Source: Oribacterium sp. WCC10 (lineage in GTDB: Bacteria; Bacillota; Clostridia; Lachnospirales; Lachnospiraceae). From it: a DNA stretch of 64,000 nt. The DNA is taken from assembly GCF_900113415.1 (NCBI RefSeq), contig NZ_FOPH01000007.1, positions 1-64,000 of the forward strand. Reading direction: 5' to 3'. The position numbers were made by a program, and so were the translations under genes. This document shows positions 36,701 through 45,316 of this stretch, piece by piece; within the stretch, counting starts at the first letter, position 1; the number at the start of each line of letters is the position of its first letter. The notes under the pieces were generated by a model. It did not search any database. It was not told the DNA's origin and saw only the letters and a list, made by a program, of their open reading frames with translations.

Positions 36701-36869
36701 TTTTGGCATACGAAAACTTCCATAGACCGTTAAGCGAGAATCTCAATCCTGAGTTTCCTGTCATTAACTCTTCTTCATTCCTGTATGCTATATGGTCAGA
36801 TAGCTGAGGTAACACATTTATCTTAAAGATCTTTGGATCCTTTACGATACTATAATCAAACTTTTCCAT
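33780..36869 (-). CDS. lacZ: beta-galactosidase, glycoside hydrolase family 2, LacZ type
   Basis: 1029 residues from the ATG at 36869; a TTG eight codons earlier is in frame but less well placed. No signal peptide: cytoplasmic. Five-domain LacZ layout: jelly roll with PAYVNTQYPWDG, immunoglobulin-like domains, barrel with acid/base Glu in IGNESFGG (near 455) and nucleophile in ILCEYTHSMGNS (near 523), and C-terminal domain 5 with YGPEENYCDR. Cleaves terminal beta-galactose from imported oligosaccharides. Comes after three ABC-importer genes and before the AraC gene, with a hairpin at 36935-36966 after the permease that may trim expression. Confidence 0.95.
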   Translation of the reverse strand: MEKFDYSIVKDPKIFKINVLPQLSDHIAYRNEEELMTGNSGLRFSLNGLWKFSYAKNYRSTIPGFYEEGYDAEDWEDIRVPAHIQMEGYDIPAYVNTQYPWDGREQIEPGEIPESFNPVGSYVKYFTVPENFKNKPLYISFQGVESGFALWMNGQFVGYSEDSFTPSDFLLTPYVKAGVNKLSVQVFKWTASSWLEDQDFYRFSGIFRDVYLYTVPEVHVYDLKVKASLDKTLKDGTLEVTLDLGKAGGSTEYALSYGDDVVLSGEVKNATGSLRITGNVDSPELWSAEAPNLYRLRLTLKNDGGVVTEVIEQVVGFRRFEMDNGIMKINGKRIVFNGVNRHEFYTDKGRAAVTLEDVREDVIAMKRNNINAVRTSHYQNAPYIYRLCDEYGLYMIAENNMETHGVWDMIARGQKPLEYALPGNREEYIPMLMDRINSTYQLDKNHPSVIIWSIGNESFGGRVPLMMSDKFRELDPDRLVHYEGVDHDDRYPDTTDMYSQMYTPAAKIEEYLKIHTDKPFILCEYTHSMGNSNGGMFKYTDLADREARYQGGFIWDYVDQSLRRKNRFGEEYQAYGGDCGERPTDYEFSGNGIMDGNRQEYAGKMQEVKYCFQGLRIRVEDGKINIFNRNLFTASSEWRCIVSLKKQGTELKRQELETDVEPLAERNYQVPFDMPDEPGEYTIDVSFRLRENTSWAKKGHEVAYAQGIVKVGESQLKVMHEESMKKPFKVIRGSVNVGVKGENFDILISTLRGGITSYRYGGKELVGAVPRPNFWRAPTANDEGNQMAGRYGIWKLASLYQTTAPQEARFDDGWMKEAMKYPEVSEYEDHVDVCFKHWLFPSDKSVFATVTYSVYGDGTCRVTMDYKPEKELPPMPEFGFMMKLDSDFDRIKFYGYGPEENYCDRNAGARLGIYETTARDSMAPYLVPQETGNHTGVRWALVTDRRGRGMRFRCFSSEGMDFSAIPYTPEQLEEARHWHELPRVENTVVRCSMKQMGIAGDDSWGARTHEEFLVDNKNSLKFSFEFKGV

Positions 36870-36934
36870 CACATTCACTTCTTTCTTTATCAATCAAAAC
36901 CCTTAATGTCTTCACTTGTTGTATGTATCAATAG

Positions 36935-36966
36935 TTTTGTCAGGTTTTACAAGAAAACCTGACAAA
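36935..36966 (-). terminator. hairpin between ABC permease and lacZ
   Basis: TTGTCAGGTTTT and AAAACCTGACAA make a 12-bp perfect stem, followed on the minus strand by AACTATTG, so the T tract is poor. Probably an mRNA 3' stabiliser or leaky terminator rather than a full stop. Confidence 0.6.
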
Positions 36967-36984
36967 TCATTGACTGATATTTCA

Positions 36985-37830
36985 TTACTTTACAGAACCT
37001 GTGATACCTTCCGCGAACTGCTTTTGTAATATGAAGAAAATGATCATTGTGGGAACAGAGCAGAAAAGTACGCCCATCATAAGCTGACCATAATCAACAG
37101 TGTAACCGGCAGAAAGGTTGGCAATAAGCATCGGCATATTCATGGCACTGGTATCTGTATTCATGACAACCTTAGGCCACATATATGAATTCCATGCATT
37201 CATAAAACTGATAACCGCTGCTGCCGCATAAGTTGACTTCATTACAGGAAGATACATCTTAAAGAAGATCTCCCACTCACTGAGTCCGTCAAGTCTCGCC
37301 GCTTCCATGATATCTATCGGAAAATTTCGCGAGTTCTGTCTGAACATCATGATCATGAAGGGTGTTGAGATGGATGGAAGTATAAATGCCCATACAGTGT
37401 TCAGAAGATGTGCATTAGATACCATTCTGAACAGAGGAATCATAGTTGCAACCTGAGGTACCATCATGGCCAGAAGAAGCACTCCGAACAGTTTATCCTT
37501 TTTGCTGTCATGATAAAGTTCGAATCCGTATCCTGCAAGTGAACATATGAAGAGACAGAGAACCGTCTGAACAATCGAATACTTGAAGGAATTCATAAGT
37601 GATTTGAATAGTGGTTCCGCAGCAAGAAGATTCTTGAAATTGGTGGCCGCATAGGTACCAAACACTATCTTACCTCTTGCTATCTCTATAGAAGCATTGG
37701 TGGCCGCCGTTATCATCCAGTAAAGTGGAAACACTGAAAACAGGCACCAGAATATCAAAAACACATAAGTTGGTATAAGTCTTTTCTGTATGGCCGAAGA
37801 ATTGGCTTTTATTTCATTATTCTTAGTCAC
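36985..37830 (-). CDS. ABC sugar permease, MalG/GanQ type
   Basis: About 281 residues. Six hydrophobic segments and the permease loop EAARLDGLSEWEIFFKMYLPVMK, which contacts the ATPase. The start overlaps the end of the preceding permease gene: GTG at 37830 has AGGTGA upstream, GTG at 37839 is an alternative. Partner of the MalF-type permease; a common MsmK-type ATPase must come from elsewhere. Likely part of a galacto-oligosaccharide importer because lacZ follows. Confidence 0.92.
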   Translation of the reverse strand: MTKNNEIKANSSAIQKRLIPTYVFLIFWCLFSVFPLYWMITAATNASIEIARGKIVFGTYAATNFKNLLAAEPLFKSLMNSFKYSIVQTVLCLFICSLAGYGFELYHDSKKDKLFGVLLLAMMVPQVATMIPLFRMVSNAHLLNTVWAFILPSISTPFMIMMFRQNSRNFPIDIMEAARLDGLSEWEIFFKMYLPVMKSTYAAAAVISFMNAWNSYMWPKVVMNTDTSAMNMPMLIANLSAGYTVDYGQLMMGVLFCSVPTMIIFFILQKQFAEGITGSVK

Positions 37831-38725
37831 GCTTGTCACCTACTTTCAGATTGATAAATGCAAGAACTGCAACCATTATGAATACTACAAAGCTTAGTGC
37901 TGAGGAGTATCCAAAGTTTCCAACCCCCTGCCCGAAGGAGTTATTGTAGATATAGTGGGACATGGTGATAGTTGAGTTTGCAGGTCCGCCTCCTGTAAGG
38001 TTCATTGACTCATCGAAGAGCTGAAGTGTACCATTGATAGACATTATAAAAGTCATGACGATAACAGGTCTGAGAAGCGGTACTGTTATTCCCCAAAAGG
38101 TCTCCCATCCGTTTGCTCCGTCAATCTTTGCAGCCTCATAAACTGAATACTCGATATTCTGAAGTCCTGCAAGATAGAATACCATGTTGTAGCCTGTCCA
38201 TCTCCAAATGAGAGCTATGATGATGACCATCTTAGCAGACCATGGAGTTCCCAGAAAATTGAAATTCTCTTTAAAGATTCCAATATTTACAAGAACAGAA
38301 TTGATGAGTCCCTGTGTTGCAAATAAAGATTTAAAAATCAATGCATAGGATACCAGTGATGTGGCACAAGGCAGGAATACCATAGTGCGGAACAGTCCAC
38401 GGAATTTTAAATCCTTATTGTTGAGAAGCTGAGCCAGAAGTATGGCAAGAATCAGCATGATAGGGACCTGTATGAGCAGATAAAGAAATGTGTTACCCAC
38501 GGAACGTATAAACAGCTTGTCCTGGAACATACGTGTGTAGTTGTTGAATATCGGTGTAGTCCACTGTAATGCTGCCGGAGAACCTTTCTTTAAAGAAATG
38601 ATGAACGCCTGAAGCATCGGATAAAAGTTTAATACAAAGATCAGTATGGTTGCCGGCAGTAGGAAAAACCATCCTGCTCGATGCTGTTTGGCAAGAACAC
38701 TGCTTCCTTTCTTTTCTGTATTCAT
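37823..38725 (-). CDS. ABC sugar permease, MalF type
   Basis: 300 residues from the ATG at 38725 with a perfect AAGGAGG site. Six membrane segments; the loop is EAAKIDGANGWETFWGITVPLLRP. Forms a heterodimer with the next permease. Overlaps it by eight bases. A strong terminator-like hairpin (38899-38934) and a family-B-like remnant separate it from the binding-protein gene, so its level should be lower than that of the binding protein. Confidence 0.92.
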   Translation of the reverse strand: MNTEKKGSSVLAKQHRAGWFFLLPATILIFVLNFYPMLQAFIISLKKGSPAALQWTTPIFNNYTRMFQDKLFIRSVGNTFLYLLIQVPIMLILAILLAQLLNNKDLKFRGLFRTMVFLPCATSLVSYALIFKSLFATQGLINSVLVNIGIFKENFNFLGTPWSAKMVIIIALIWRWTGYNMVFYLAGLQNIEYSVYEAAKIDGANGWETFWGITVPLLRPVIVMTFIMSINGTLQLFDESMNLTGGGPANSTITMSHYIYNNSFGQGVGNFGYSSALSFVVFIMVAVLAFINLKVGDKRD

Positions 38726-38898
38726 ATAAGTCCTCCTTATTGCACTATTCAGGTCATTTTCCTGTCTAATGCCGTATTTCATTCACGATAAAATTTAGAT
38801 TAAGAAAATACTGTGGGAATAGTATTTACTACCCACACATTGGCGATAGCACACTTTTTCGTGCAGGATTTTCAGAATCATATTACCTTTGGATACAA

Positions 38899-38934
38899 TA
38901 CGGGCGGGGAGGGTTTGGCGTCTCCCCGCCCGTA
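38899..38934 (-). terminator. leaky terminator between binding protein and permeases
   Basis: TACGGGCGGGGAG pairs perfectly with CTCCCCGCCCGTA (13 bp, ten-base loop). On the minus strand it is followed by TTGTATCC, with no T run. Position between binding-protein and permease genes is typical of differential expression hairpins. Confidence 0.65.
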
Positions 38935-38984
38935 TATTTCTTCATTGTTGATTCTGTGTAATTGCTGTCAGTCATTTTATGATA

Positions 38985-39060
38985 TGAGTGTCAAACGTAC
39001 CTGCCACTCACTATTTAGCATCAACACACATTCATGTGCAATGTGCTGCATCATTTTACA
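38985..39060 (+). repeat. family-B repeat, left half (copy B4)
   Basis: TTATGATATGAGTGTCAAACGTA followed by CTGCCACTCAC repeats the left end of the 28227 element (GAGTG...CACTC hairpin, then ACACACATTCATGTGC). A more diverged relative, TGTGGG...CCCACA then GCACAC, lies at 38810-38860. Confidence 0.6.
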
Positions 39061-39108
39061 TTCATCATCAAGTCAATCAGGTGATTCCGGCAGATTCGTA
39101 TCTGCTTA

Positions 39109-40494
39109 TTATCCCTGCATTGCGAATCTTACCTGATCCTCTGCATCCTTGATAGAAGCATCTGCATCTGCACCGCTGATGATATTCTGGATAGCAGCTG
39201 CAACCTGTGTACGTGTAGGATAGTGATAATCGCTCTGCTCAACGATAGGAACATTTGCACCCATAGCTACGATCTCTGCATAAACAGGTGTGTTGTTGAA
39301 GTACTCTATACCCTCGTTGTAAACATCTGACTTACCGGCTGAAATTGAACATGTGATAACACCGCCCTCTTTAAGAGCTGTATCATATGTTTCTGTTGAA
39401 CCTGCACCAAATGTCTTTCCAAGGAAATCCTGAGCAAGCTCAAGGTTCTTGCAGTTAGATGTGATGTAAAGTGATGAACCACCGTTAGAAGCAAATCCTT
39501 CCTTGCCATTTCCTTCGAGTGTAGGCATGCTTGTGATCTCCCACTTTCCTGAGTTGTCAGAAACCTGTTTGATTGTAGGGATGATCCAGTTACCATTCAT
39601 AACACCTGCAACCATATCGCCAACGATTGTCTGATCTGTGTAATCTGACCAGTCATTTGCAAGGTAGATAGCATTAGCCTGAACACCTCTTACGATAACG
39701 TCGATTATCTTCTTAAAGGTCTCATTCTCTGTAAGGTTTACATCTCCGTCCTTGAACTGTGAAACGCCCTCGGCCTGAAGCATCATGTAAGGAAGATCAT
39801 TTCCATCTCCATCCATTGAAAGAAGATACTTGCCTGTCTTGTCATAAACCTTCTTACCAACTTCGATCCACTCGTCCCATGAGATGCCCTTCATATCATC
39901 GATTGTGTATCCGGCCTCCTGAAGGAGATCTGTTCTGTATGCAAAGATAACTGTACCGTTATCTACAGGCATTCCGTAATGTACTCCATCAATGGTTGAA
40001 TATGAAAGCTTTTCCTGTCCGAAATCATCCCAATTGATGTCTGCTCCTTCAAAACTTGCCCATGCATCAGGGAAATCCGTTACATACTTCTTAAAGTAGT
40101 GATCCTGGAAAAGAACGATATCAGGAAGTGTACTGTAGTCACCTGCAGAGCCGGCAAGTGTTACTGCATTTTCTACATCTGATGACTGTGACTGCTCAAC
40201 AATTTCGAGCTTGAAATCAGGATTAACATTCTTCTGATAATCAGCTTCAGCAGCCTTAAGTGCCGGGATGTTGAAGTTTTTGTCCCATGCGTAAACAGTA
40301 AGAGTATTGCCGTCTGCCGATTTCTCTTCTGTTGCAGCCTTCGTTTCTCCGGAAGCCTCTGTAGCAGCTTCTGTTGCCTTGGATGTTTCCTTGGCATTGC
40401 CGCCATCCTGAGGTGCTGTTGGCGATGGGCTGCAGGCAGCAAGTGATGCTACCATAGTTCCTGCCATCAAAGCCGATAAAAGTCTCTTCTTCAT
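39109..40494 (-). CDS. ABC sugar-binding lipoprotein
   Basis: 461 residues from the ATG at 40494 (CGGAGG upstream). Lipoprotein signal peptide with LAAC, Cys21 lipidated, Thr/Glu/Ala-rich linker to about residue 55. Mature domain is the type-1 family that binds oligosaccharides (LTVYAWDKNFNIPALKAAE; WTDQTIVGDMVAGVMNGNW is typical). Its ligand is probably a galactoside, by context. First gene of the ABC-lacZ-AraC run. The spacer 38726-39108 holds a hairpin and repeat remnants. Confidence 0.92.
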   Translation of the reverse strand: MKKRLLSALMAGTMVASLAACSPSPTAPQDGGNAKETSKATEAATEASGETKAATEEKSADGNTLTVYAWDKNFNIPALKAAEADYQKNVNPDFKLEIVEQSQSSDVENAVTLAGSAGDYSTLPDIVLFQDHYFKKYVTDFPDAWASFEGADINWDDFGQEKLSYSTIDGVHYGMPVDNGTVIFAYRTDLLQEAGYTIDDMKGISWDEWIEVGKKVYDKTGKYLLSMDGDGNDLPYMMLQAEGVSQFKDGDVNLTENETFKKIIDVIVRGVQANAIYLANDWSDYTDQTIVGDMVAGVMNGNWIIPTIKQVSDNSGKWEITSMPTLEGNGKEGFASNGGSSLYITSNCKNLELAQDFLGKTFGAGSTETYDTALKEGGVITCSISAGKSDVYNEGIEYFNNTPVYAEIVAMGANVPIVEQSDYHYPTRTQVAAAIQNIISGADADASIKDAEDQVRFAMQG

Positions 40495-40770
40495 AAATTT
40501 TCCTCCGTTTAATAACTTACTCATGAGATCATGAAAGTCCATGAGCTTAATCTACACGCCGAATACTGAATATCCGGCATTGTTTTACAGTTTTTATTGT
40601 GCAATCTTTATCATTTTCTCACATCGATCGCCTCACATATGTGTATTTTAACAGCATTATATGCATAAATGTTCACATTTTTGCCTACAAGATATGCATT
40701 TTCGACCATATAGGCATATATTAACAACTTCCTCATCATTTTACATCTGGTTTTAGATATTTTTAACAAC

Positions 40771-40803
40771 AAAAATGGCTGTCCGCTTAAGCGAACAGCC
40801 ATT
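40771..40803 (-). terminator. terminator of the amino-acid permease gene
   Basis: AATGGCTGT and ACAGCCATT with inner CGCTTAAGCG make a nearly uninterrupted 14-bp stem; TTTTTG follows on the minus strand. The APC gene stop is 93 bases before it. Confidence 0.85.
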
Positions 40804-40896
40804 ATAATGATCATTTTCAGTCAATAGTTTGATTTGTGAGCGATATTGCAAGAATGCCGTCAATTTCGACCTGTTCCTTATAATATCAATAGGCTA

Positions 40897-42336
40897 TCAG
40901 CCTACTTTTCTCTCATGAAGTTTAGAGTTATTCTTCTCGTTCTTCTTAATGATAGGAAGAATAACGCCAAGTGCTGTAAGAACAACAGGTGTTACGATGT
41001 TGAGACACATTGTGAATGCATCTGTATCATATACACCAAGCAGACAGCATGCTGCTGTTACAAAGAAGCACCAGCCACCGGCAACAAGTGCGATGGTGTT
41101 GTTCTTTACGAAACGATACTCAGGTGCATACTTCTCGCCTGCCTTACGAAGCGCAATATATGCTGTAAATACCCAAAGGTATCTCATAGGCATACATACT
41201 GAGTTAAGCTTTGTAAGCTGCTTAAGTACGGCAGCAGCACCCGGAACGAATGACTGGATAAGGATGATAGCACCTGAAAGGACTGCAACCATCTTGATAC
41301 CATTTACATAAGCACCAGCATCGTTCTTCTTAAGAAGAGCTGTAGGGATGAACTCCTGTGCATCCTCGTTGTCAAGAAGCATACGAAGAGGAGCATCGAT
41401 ACTGATAACAAGTGTTGAAAGCTGTCCTACAGCATTGCAAAGAGCATAAACCATGAGAAGTGTATCACCAATGCCATAGTAGTTTCCAAGCTTCTGGAAT
41501 GCCCAGTAAGAACCATTTGAAACATAAGCATTGAAGTTCTCATTGATAGCTACAGGATCGAACATCATACCCATAGCAATAGTTCCGAGGATAGCACAAA
41601 CAACTACCATGATTGCAAGAGTGATCATTGATCTAGGGAAGCCCTTGCTTGGATTCTCTACCTTATTAACGTAAGGAGAGATCTTCTCGCATCCGCCGAC
41701 AGCGAATACAAGGATTGAAAGTGAAGTGAAGTACTTTACATCAAACTGTGGGATAAGGCTCTTCATGCTGAAATCCATAGATACATAGTCTGCATTAGGG
41801 TTGATAGCACGGGCACTGAAGATCATGATGATGTAAAGGATAGACATTACAAACATACTTGAACCTGCGATTGTTGCAAGCTTCTTAAGAGGGTTAAGTC
41901 CACGGCTGGCAACCCAACAGAAGAAAAGAAGTACTGCAAATGTCACAAGCTGAACTCCCAGTGTAGGGAATGTGTCATAAGTTTCTGCATTACGGAAAAC
42001 TGCCCAGCTGAGAGCCTTAAGTCCTCCTGATGACTTACTTGCGATGTAAGTAATGTGGCAGGCCCAATATGTCCAGCCTGCATAGTATGCAAGCTTGGGA
42101 CCTGTGGTCTTTAAAATCCATGAGCTTACGCCACCGCCGGACTCCTTGAATGCTGAGCCAAGCTCTCCAACCATAAGTGCATATGGAATGAAGTAAAGTG
42201 CAAACATGAGAATCCAGCTGAAAATAACCTGGATACCGTTGAAGTAGACGAAACCATTCAGAACGTTACCAAAGCCCCATACTGTTGAGAACGCCATGAA
42301 TGCGAGAGTCGTCCATTTGATACGTTTTGAATCCAT
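40897..42336 (-). CDS. APC-superfamily amino-acid permease
   Basis: 479 residues from the ATG at 42336 (AAAGGAGAG upstream). About twelve membrane segments. First segment TVWGFGNVLNGF, helix 3-6 WTYWACHITYIASKS and FAVGGCEKISPYVNKVENP are as in the glutamate/GABA-antiporter branch. Imports or exchanges an amino acid; the exact one cannot be told. It is a lone gene with a terminator behind it; downstream in the minus direction lies the sugar-binding gene promoter. Confidence 0.85.
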   Translation of the reverse strand: MDSKRIKWTTLAFMAFSTVWGFGNVLNGFVYFNGIQVIFSWILMFALYFIPYALMVGELGSAFKESGGGVSSWILKTTGPKLAYYAGWTYWACHITYIASKSSGGLKALSWAVFRNAETYDTFPTLGVQLVTFAVLLFFCWVASRGLNPLKKLATIAGSSMFVMSILYIIMIFSARAINPNADYVSMDFSMKSLIPQFDVKYFTSLSILVFAVGGCEKISPYVNKVENPSKGFPRSMITLAIMVVVCAILGTIAMGMMFDPVAINENFNAYVSNGSYWAFQKLGNYYGIGDTLLMVYALCNAVGQLSTLVISIDAPLRMLLDNEDAQEFIPTALLKKNDAGAYVNGIKMVAVLSGAIILIQSFVPGAAAVLKQLTKLNSVCMPMRYLWVFTAYIALRKAGEKYAPEYRFVKNNTIALVAGGWCFFVTAACCLLGVYDTDAFTMCLNIVTPVVLTALGVILPIIKKNEKNNSKLHERKVG

Positions 42337-42711
42337 AACAAAACTCTCCTTTTCATACCTGCAAAACATTTCCTGTCCTGCTTTTTCAGAGATACCGCAT
42401 GAGTTTTTGTATCTCTGTTTATGCCCTTCGATTCCTCACCCACCATGAGAAACCTTAGGACTTATGTCAGCCATATAGCAATATCTCTCCCTAAAAAATC
42501 TCTATATGACTGTAAAAAGCGAAGGCTGACTCTTTCTTCTGCCTTAATCAGTCTCCGCTTTAATTACATAATAATGATTTGTTCTTTTAAAGATCATATA
42601 TAATAATGAACCATTAAACAAAATCATATAATACTGAAATCTCACATATTTTTAAGAAGCAGTACCTTTATAAATACTTTTATAAAGCCAATATCAAATT
42701 ACTGCTCTTCA

Positions 42712-42741
42712 GGGGAACCTGATATAATCAGTGTTTCCTTA
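42712..42741 (-). repeat. family-A half-repeat forming the 3' end of the M18 peptidase gene (copy A5)
   Basis: Minus strand CTAAGGAAACACTGATT then ATATCAGGTTCCCC. It equals the right arm of family A (CTAAGGAAACACTGAT in the 16371 copy). The TAA in CTAAGG is the stop codon of the peptidase. The hairpin lacks a T run. Confidence 0.65.
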
Positions 42742-44058
42742 GAATTTCAGTTTGTAATTACCGTCCCCTGTTCCTTCCATTGAGCCTGAGAACAGGACTC
42801 TTGCAGCCTCAATGAGATAAGCGGTATCCCTTGCACCCGCTGTCTCGAAAGGTGAATGCATGGCAAGCTGTGGAAGTCCTATATCCACAGTATTTAAAGC
42901 TACCTGACTCTGGGAAATGTTTCCGAGAGTTGAACCGCCGAGCATATCGGAACGGTTGGTAAATGTCTGATAAGGAACCTCCGCTTTCTTACAGATAGCG
43001 CGCATAATAGCTCCTGAGACAGCATCAGTTGTATACTTCTGATTAGCACTGTACTTGATCACGATGCCCTTATTCAGATAAGGACGGTTTGTCGGATCAG
43101 ATTTATCTTTATGGTTAGGATGAACCGCATGAGCGTTATCTGCTGACACAAGGAAACTTGAAGCGATGCTCATGAGATACTCATCTTCAGTCTTGCCTAA
43201 GGCACTGTTTATACGGTGAAGTGTATCCTTAAGGAATGTACTTGCAGCACCCTGTTTTGTACCTGAACCTACTTCTTCATTATCAAATACGCAATGTACA
43301 GCTACTGAATCCTTTGGCTCCGCCTTAAGGAATCCCTGAAGTGAAGCATAAGCACACTGGAGATCATCAAGACGTCCGCTTGCCACAAACTCTCTGTTTA
43401 ATCCGAGCATGGTTCCCTTCATACGGTTGTACAGGAAAAGATCTGTATCAAGGATGTCTTCCGGTTTTACACCGGCCTCTTCTGCTATAAGTTTTATGAA
43501 TACATCAGACTCTTCACCCTTCTCGCAGAAAAGCGGAAGCATATCCACCTGTGCATTAAATGCATATCCGTCGTTCACCTGACGATTCATATGAATAGCA
43601 AGATTAGGTATGATCATGAGATCGCGATCGACATTTACAAGCTTTGTCTCTATACCCTCTTCTGTTTGAACAACAACACGTCCGGCTACAGAAAGCGGTC
43701 TGTCAAGCCACGGTGCGCAAAGCATTCCGCCATACTTTTCAACATTAAGCTTCACATACTGATTGTCTATTGTTATCTCCGCATTGGTCTTAATCTTGAA
43801 AACCGGAGAATCACAATGGCTGGCCATCATCTGGAATCCTGTGTAATTCTTCTTTGGTATACGGAATGCAATAACTGCGGAATCGTTTCTGGTTACGTAG
43901 TATCCTTTCCCCTCTTCAAGTTCCCAGGCCTTCCCCTCATACAAACGGATAATTCCGGCCTCATCCAACGTTTTACACATATTGCTCACTGCAAAAAATG
44001 CATTAGGACTGTTATCTAAAAAAGAGATAAGCTCTTTGTTTACTTCATCAAAATTCAT
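42739..44058 (-). CDS. M18-family aminopeptidase
   Basis: 439 residues from the ATG at 44058, preceded by GGGAGGG at six bases. Metal-dependent aminopeptidase (ApeB/DNPEP family). Visible metal and catalytic motifs: SHCDSP near residue 75, SGRLDDLQCA near 225, CVFDNEEVGSGTKQG near 255, and SADNAHAVHPN near 300. The C-terminal HSPFETAGARD holds another metal histidine. Removes N-terminal acidic or other residues from peptides in the cytoplasm. The stop codon and 3' hairpin match a family-A half-repeat. Confidence 0.93.
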   Translation of the reverse strand: MNFDEVNKELISFLDNSPNAFFAVSNMCKTLDEAGIIRLYEGKAWELEEGKGYYVTRNDSAVIAFRIPKKNYTGFQMMASHCDSPVFKIKTNAEITIDNQYVKLNVEKYGGMLCAPWLDRPLSVAGRVVVQTEEGIETKLVNVDRDLMIIPNLAIHMNRQVNDGYAFNAQVDMLPLFCEKGEESDVFIKLIAEEAGVKPEDILDTDLFLYNRMKGTMLGLNREFVASGRLDDLQCAYASLQGFLKAEPKDSVAVHCVFDNEEVGSGTKQGAASTFLKDTLHRINSALGKTEDEYLMSIASSFLVSADNAHAVHPNHKDKSDPTNRPYLNKGIVIKYSANQKYTTDAVSGAIMRAICKKAEVPYQTFTNRSDMLGGSTLGNISQSQVALNTVDIGLPQLAMHSPFETAGARDTAYLIEAARVLFSGSMEGTGDGNYKLKF

Positions 44059-44489
44059 TTTGCCCTCCCATGTTGTCAACAAAAGAAATCATATAAATCA
44101 AATTTATGTCTTATATTTAATATTATTTGTGTCAATATTTAACATGCCTTGTGATTATATCATCCTGTTAAATAATCTACAACCAATTGAAATAATTAAG
44201 CTTCTTATAACACATAAGCATTTTTAATGTGATGGATAACTTTTAATTATGTCTTTTATTCTTTCTGTGCATACACATGTCCGTACAAAAAAGACACCCT
44301 AATATCGCCGCTTTAAATCGTTGATGAACATAATCATAAAAATCAAGCTCGATAATGAGATACCTTTTTGACTCTGTATACAATATAAGACGTCTATAAT
44401 GTCTTTTTAATTTTTGAACTATTTCTTTTTGTTCGTTTTTTACTTAGTTCAGGTATAAACATTCCATTGGTTCCAATGAAATGCATATT

Positions 44490-44598
44490 TTATCAGTGTT
44501 TCATAAAAGCCATCGGCGGTTGGGTTGGATTTTCAATGGAAATTAATACTTTGTATTAATAATCCGGCCGTAGGAAACACGTTACTCAGCATTTCCAC
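44490..44598 (-). repeat. family-A palindromic repeat, diverged (copy A4)
   Basis: TTTTATCAGTGTTTCATAAAAGCC, GGATTTTCAATGGAAATTAAT, AATCCGGCCGTAGGAAAC and ACTCAGCATTTCC follow the order of the 16371 copy with many changes. The flanking spacer 44059-44489 is AT-rich and shows no gene. Confidence 0.7.
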
Positions 44599-44633
44599 AA
44601 ATCTATCACTCTGTCTGCATTTTTTCTGCTTTT

Positions 44634-44678
44634 AAAAAAGTCCGGTTGATGGACTTCACCAATCCATCAACCGGACTA
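44634..44678 (-). terminator. terminator of the potassium RCK gene
   Basis: AGTCCGGTTGATGGA pairs with TCCATCAACCGGACT (15 bp), then TTTTTT on the minus strand. Begins about 20 bases after the stop at 44698. Confidence 0.92.
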
Positions 44679-44697
44679 TCATTAACCCTTCCTTTAA

Positions 44698-45117
44698 TTA
44701 TCTTCCCATTATTTTTGTAACAGTGAGATGTGCCATGGTCTTCTCCGGATATACTATCTCATCCGCTCCAAGCTTCTTCAGCACCTTGCCCATTCGTTCA
44801 GAACCGGCCTTGGCTATAACCTTGTGAACCCCTTGTTCCTTTGCAATCTGCGTACACATGATGCTTGAATCCAGATTACTTCCCATGCACACAATGACTA
44901 TATCCATATTACCAAGCCCCAGCTTCTCTATAGCCTCAGGATCCGAAAGATCACATGTCACTGCAATCTCCGCAATTTCAGCCATCTGATTTATCACTTC
45001 CTCATCATTATCCGCAATCAAAAGATCTGCCCCGTTTTCAAACAGTTCTCTGGCTGTATATTTTCCAAATCTTCCCAGTCCAAGTACTGCAATGGATAAT
45101 GTTTTTTTATCTCCCAT
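44698..45117 (-). CDS. KtrA/TrkA-like potassium channel regulator, RCK N-domain only
   Basis: 139 residues. NAD(H)-binding RCK_N fold: GLGRFGKYTAREL at 13-25 and the acidic DNDE after the second strand (near 35-38). It binds nucleotide and gates the KtrB/TrkH-type channel encoded next (stop 199 bases upstream on the same strand). Proteins of this family usually reach about 215-220 residues with a TrkA_C domain; here the frame ends at HLTVTKIMGR and a strong terminator follows at once, so the C-terminal ligand-binding domain is absent. Confidence 0.85.
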   Translation of the reverse strand: MGDKKTLSIAVLGLGRFGKYTARELFENGADLLIADNDEEVINQMAEIAEIAVTCDLSDPEAIEKLGLGNMDIVIVCMGSNLDSSIMCTQIAKEQGVHKVIAKAGSERMGKVLKKLGADEIVYPEKTMAHLTVTKIMGR

Positions 45118-45316
45118 CTCGTTCTCCCATATAAAAGCATGTTTTTGACCGTAATATACGGCTCACAGATGTTATATATCTTACAGACTATATAAAACTA
45201 TGTTTTTTAGCCATTTTTATTCTATCCGTTTTTTCAATCTAATCCGATATACAACAACACTTCTTGTCTCTTACCGCCTAACTATATGTGTCTGTTGTAC
45301 TATAACAACCCGAATA

